A DNA stretch of 64,000 nucleotides. Origin: Symbiopectobacterium purcellii (lineage in GTDB: Bacteria > Pseudomonadota > Gammaproteobacteria > Enterobacterales > Enterobacteriaceae). This document shows positions 62,296-64,000 of this stretch, one piece after another. The first letter of the stretch is position 1. Every line of letters starts with the position of its first letter. A program made the translations under genes and the position numbers. The stretch covers positions 1,364,001-1,428,000 of the forward strand of contig NZ_CP081864.1 in assembly GCF_019797845.1 (NCBI RefSeq), read 5' to 3'. The notes beneath the pieces were generated by a model. The model was not told the origin of the DNA. It saw only the letters and a list, made by a program, of their open reading frames with translations, and did not search any database.

Positions 62296-62339
62296 TCGCC
62301 AGTGCATAATGCTGTTGCACTGATTGTTGGGAGGATGGC

Positions 62340-64000
62340 ATGAAAAGAGTGTTGACGACGCTGGCGATTTTACTTGTGGTGCTGGCTGTCGGTATGACGG
62401 CGCTGGTCATGCTGGTGAACCCCAACGATTTCCGCGCTTATATGGTAAGCCAGGTCGATGCCCGCAGCGGATACCGTTTGCAGTTAGAAGGGGATTTGCG
62501 CTGGCACGTTTGGCCGCAACTCAGCATTCTCTCCGGCGGTATGTCGCTAACTGCACCGGGAGCGGCGGCACCGATTGTCAGTGCAGAAAACATGCGTCTG
62601 GATGTCAAACTCTGGCCGCTATTGTCACATCGTCTGGAAGTGAAACAGGTGATGCTCAAAGGGGCGGTGGTGCGCTTAACGCCTGAAAGCGAAGCGCATC
62701 GTTCCAGCACCGCACCCATTGCGCCAGCGGGGTCGTCAACGCCGGAAGAGACGCGTAATTGGCGACTTGCCGTCAATCAGTTAAAAATCGTGGATAGCCT
62801 GTTGATATTGCAACGTGGCGACGACGAACAACTCAACGTGCGCGATATCAACCTCACGCTGGAAGAGCGTCGCGATCGCCAACTGGCGCTGGAGTTGACC
62901 AGCCGCATTAATCGCGATCAGCGCGATCTTGCCGTATCACTTCAGGCGAATCTCGATATGCAGCACTATCCGCAGCAAATCGACGCCAGCATCGAACAAT
63001 TTCAATACCAGCTTCAGGGCGCAGGAATTCCCGCTGGCGGCATCAGCGGCAGTGGTAGCCTTCAAGCCAGTTACCAACAAGCAGCGGGTGTGACTCAGCC
63101 AGAAAAAGTCACGGTAAGTCAGTTCACGCTGGCGATGAGTGACAGTCAACTGAGCGGGAATGCGACAGCAACCTTGGGCGATCACCCGGAATATACGCTG
63201 GACATTAACGCGGCGCGGCTAAACCTCGATGCGCTACTGGGAAGTACGCCAACGCCACAAACGCAAAACGCTACGCCCACCGCGATCAAGACGGTTACGC
63301 CGGTGGTCTCGACGGAACGTGGGCTGGGTGAGGGAGATGCCTTATGGCAATCGTTCAGCGCGCAGCTGGCATTGCAAGTGGACACGCTTATCTACCGTGG
63401 CCTGACCTTCAGCAAACTTAACCTCAATGCGGTCAATCAGGCTGGCGTGCTGACCCTTTCCTCGTTGCAGAGTGAGCTTAACGGCGGACATATTGCACTG
63501 ACCGGAAAAATGGATGCGAAGACAACACCGAAAATCACGTTGCAACCCACTATTGAGGGAGTGAGCGTTGAGCCGCTGACAGTAGCGTTTGCGTTGCCGC
63601 AAACGGTCAGTGGGAAACTGTCGTTAAAGGGACAGTTTAGTGGTGATACCTTCTCGCTGGATGCCTTGATGCGTCAGTGGCGGGGTAACGCGGCGTTGAG
63701 CGTGGATAACCTGCGTTTTCAGGGTGTGAATATCCAGCAGATGATTCAGCTGGCGGTGGTGCGTAACAACAGCAATGTGCAGGCGTTAGAGCGCTACGAT
63801 CGCTATACCGACATTACACGGTTGACGGGCAATGCCGATCTTAATGCGGGCAAACTGCGGATAAGTGATATCACTGGTCAATCCGCCCTGCTGTCGCTCA
63901 CTGGCACCAGCCAGTTTGATCTCCCGGCTCAACAATGTGACATGAATTTTAACGTGCGCATTACCGACGGCTGGCGTGGCAACGAGCAGTTGGTGGACAT
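62340..64000 (+). CDS. asmA: AsmA-family outer-membrane assembly protein, 3' end beyond window
   Basis: Large envelope protein anchored by an N-terminal helix (LTTLAILLVVLAVGMTALVML), thought to act in lipid or lipopolysaccharide transfer to the outer membrane. The frame from the ATG at 62340 (GGGAGGATGGC context) is open for 553 codons to the window edge; E. coli AsmA has about 617. NPNDFRAYMVSQVDARSGY and the AsmA-type repeats are recognisable; the region around 63240-63320 is Thr/Pro-rich and poorly conserved. Confidence 0.95.
   Translation, partial: MKRVLTTLAILLVVLAVGMTALVMLVNPNDFRAYMVSQVDARSGYRLQLEGDLRWHVWPQLSILSGGMSLTAPGAAAPIVSAENMRLDVKLWPLLSHRLEVKQVMLKGAVVRLTPESEAHRSSTAPIAPAGSSTPEETRNWRLAVNQLKIVDSLLILQRGDDEQLNVRDINLTLEERRDRQLALELTSRINRDQRDLAVSLQANLDMQHYPQQIDASIEQFQYQLQGAGIPAGGISGSGSLQASYQQAAGVTQPEKVTVSQFTLAMSDSQLSGNATATLGDHPEYTLDINAARLNLDALLGSTPTPQTQNATPTAIKTVTPVVSTERGLGEGDALWQSFSAQLALQVDTLIYRGLTFSKLNLNAVNQAGVLTLSSLQSELNGGHIALTGKMDAKTTPKITLQPTIEGVSVEPLTVAFALPQTVSGKLSLKGQFSGDTFSLDALMRQWRGNAALSVDNLRFQGVNIQQMIQLAVVRNNSNVQALERYDRYTDITRLTGNADLNAGKLRISDITGQSALLSLTGTSQFDLPAQQCDMNFNVRITDGWRGNEQLVD

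Overview
The window is a chromosomal segment of a gammaproteobacterium of the order Enterobacterales. Long blocks keep the gene order of Escherichia coli (gltA-sdhCDAB-sucABCD, cydAB-cydX-ybgE-ybgC-tolQRAB-pal-cpoB-tRNA-Lys, modFE-acrZ-modABC-ybhA-pgl, metG/apbC, udk-dcd-asmA), and most proteins match E. coli in length and motifs. The dispersed repeat and the accessory genes suggest a Pectobacteriaceae- or Yersiniaceae-like relative rather than E. coli itself; the family is an inference and the genus is not settled.

Layout. 1-11.6 kb: citrate synthase (cut by the window edge) divergent from the succinate dehydrogenase, 2-oxoglutarate dehydrogenase and succinyl-CoA synthetase operon, a large part of the TCA cycle. 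12.3-15.4 kb: cytochrome bd oxidase with its small subunit CydX. 15.4-16.3 kb: an IS5-family element (IS427-type, frameshifted transposase) sitting exactly at the ybgE stop codon. 16.6-22.1 kb: the Tol-Pal envelope system, whose first gene ybgC carries a nonsense codon. 22.3-23.3 kb: one tRNA-Lys(UUU) followed by a tandem array of 172-bp units, each starting with the last 18 nt of that tRNA. 23.3-28.7 kb: an accessory block of oxidoreductases and regulators (two oxidoreductase genes broken). 29-32.7 kb: yqgA-like gene, pnuC behind a NadR-type operator (nadA is absent), aroG and gpmA. 32.9-39.8 kb: a Cus/Sil-type copper/silver efflux operon. 39.9-42.0 kb: galM and a frameshifted galE, with no galT or galK. 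42.0-44.4 kb: an AT-rich island with a duplicated PAS-LuxR-type regulator, one copy broken. 44.4-50 kb: molybdate uptake and its regulator. 50-51.9 kb: ybhA and pgl. 51.9-56.5 kb: a formate dehydrogenase-N operon in which fdnG has a cysteine where E. coli has selenocysteine and is also disrupted twice. 56.9-64 kb: metG, apbC, a small lipoprotein, udk, dcd and the start of asmA.

Two themes stand out. First, gene decay: six genes are interrupted (ybgC, a medium-chain reductase, a qorB-like gene, galE, one PAS-LuxR gene, fdnG). Three lesions are single-base insertions in short homopolymers and could be sequence errors; the nonsense codons and a 7-bp tandem duplication are harder to explain that way. 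Second, repeats: the tRNA-Lys array resembles in layout the tyrT/rtT repeats of E. coli but lies at a different tRNA, and three copies of a MITE-like element with TATACCC ends are scattered at 16.3, 26.4 and 39.2 kb. The tRNA-linked array is the best candidate for something not previously described.
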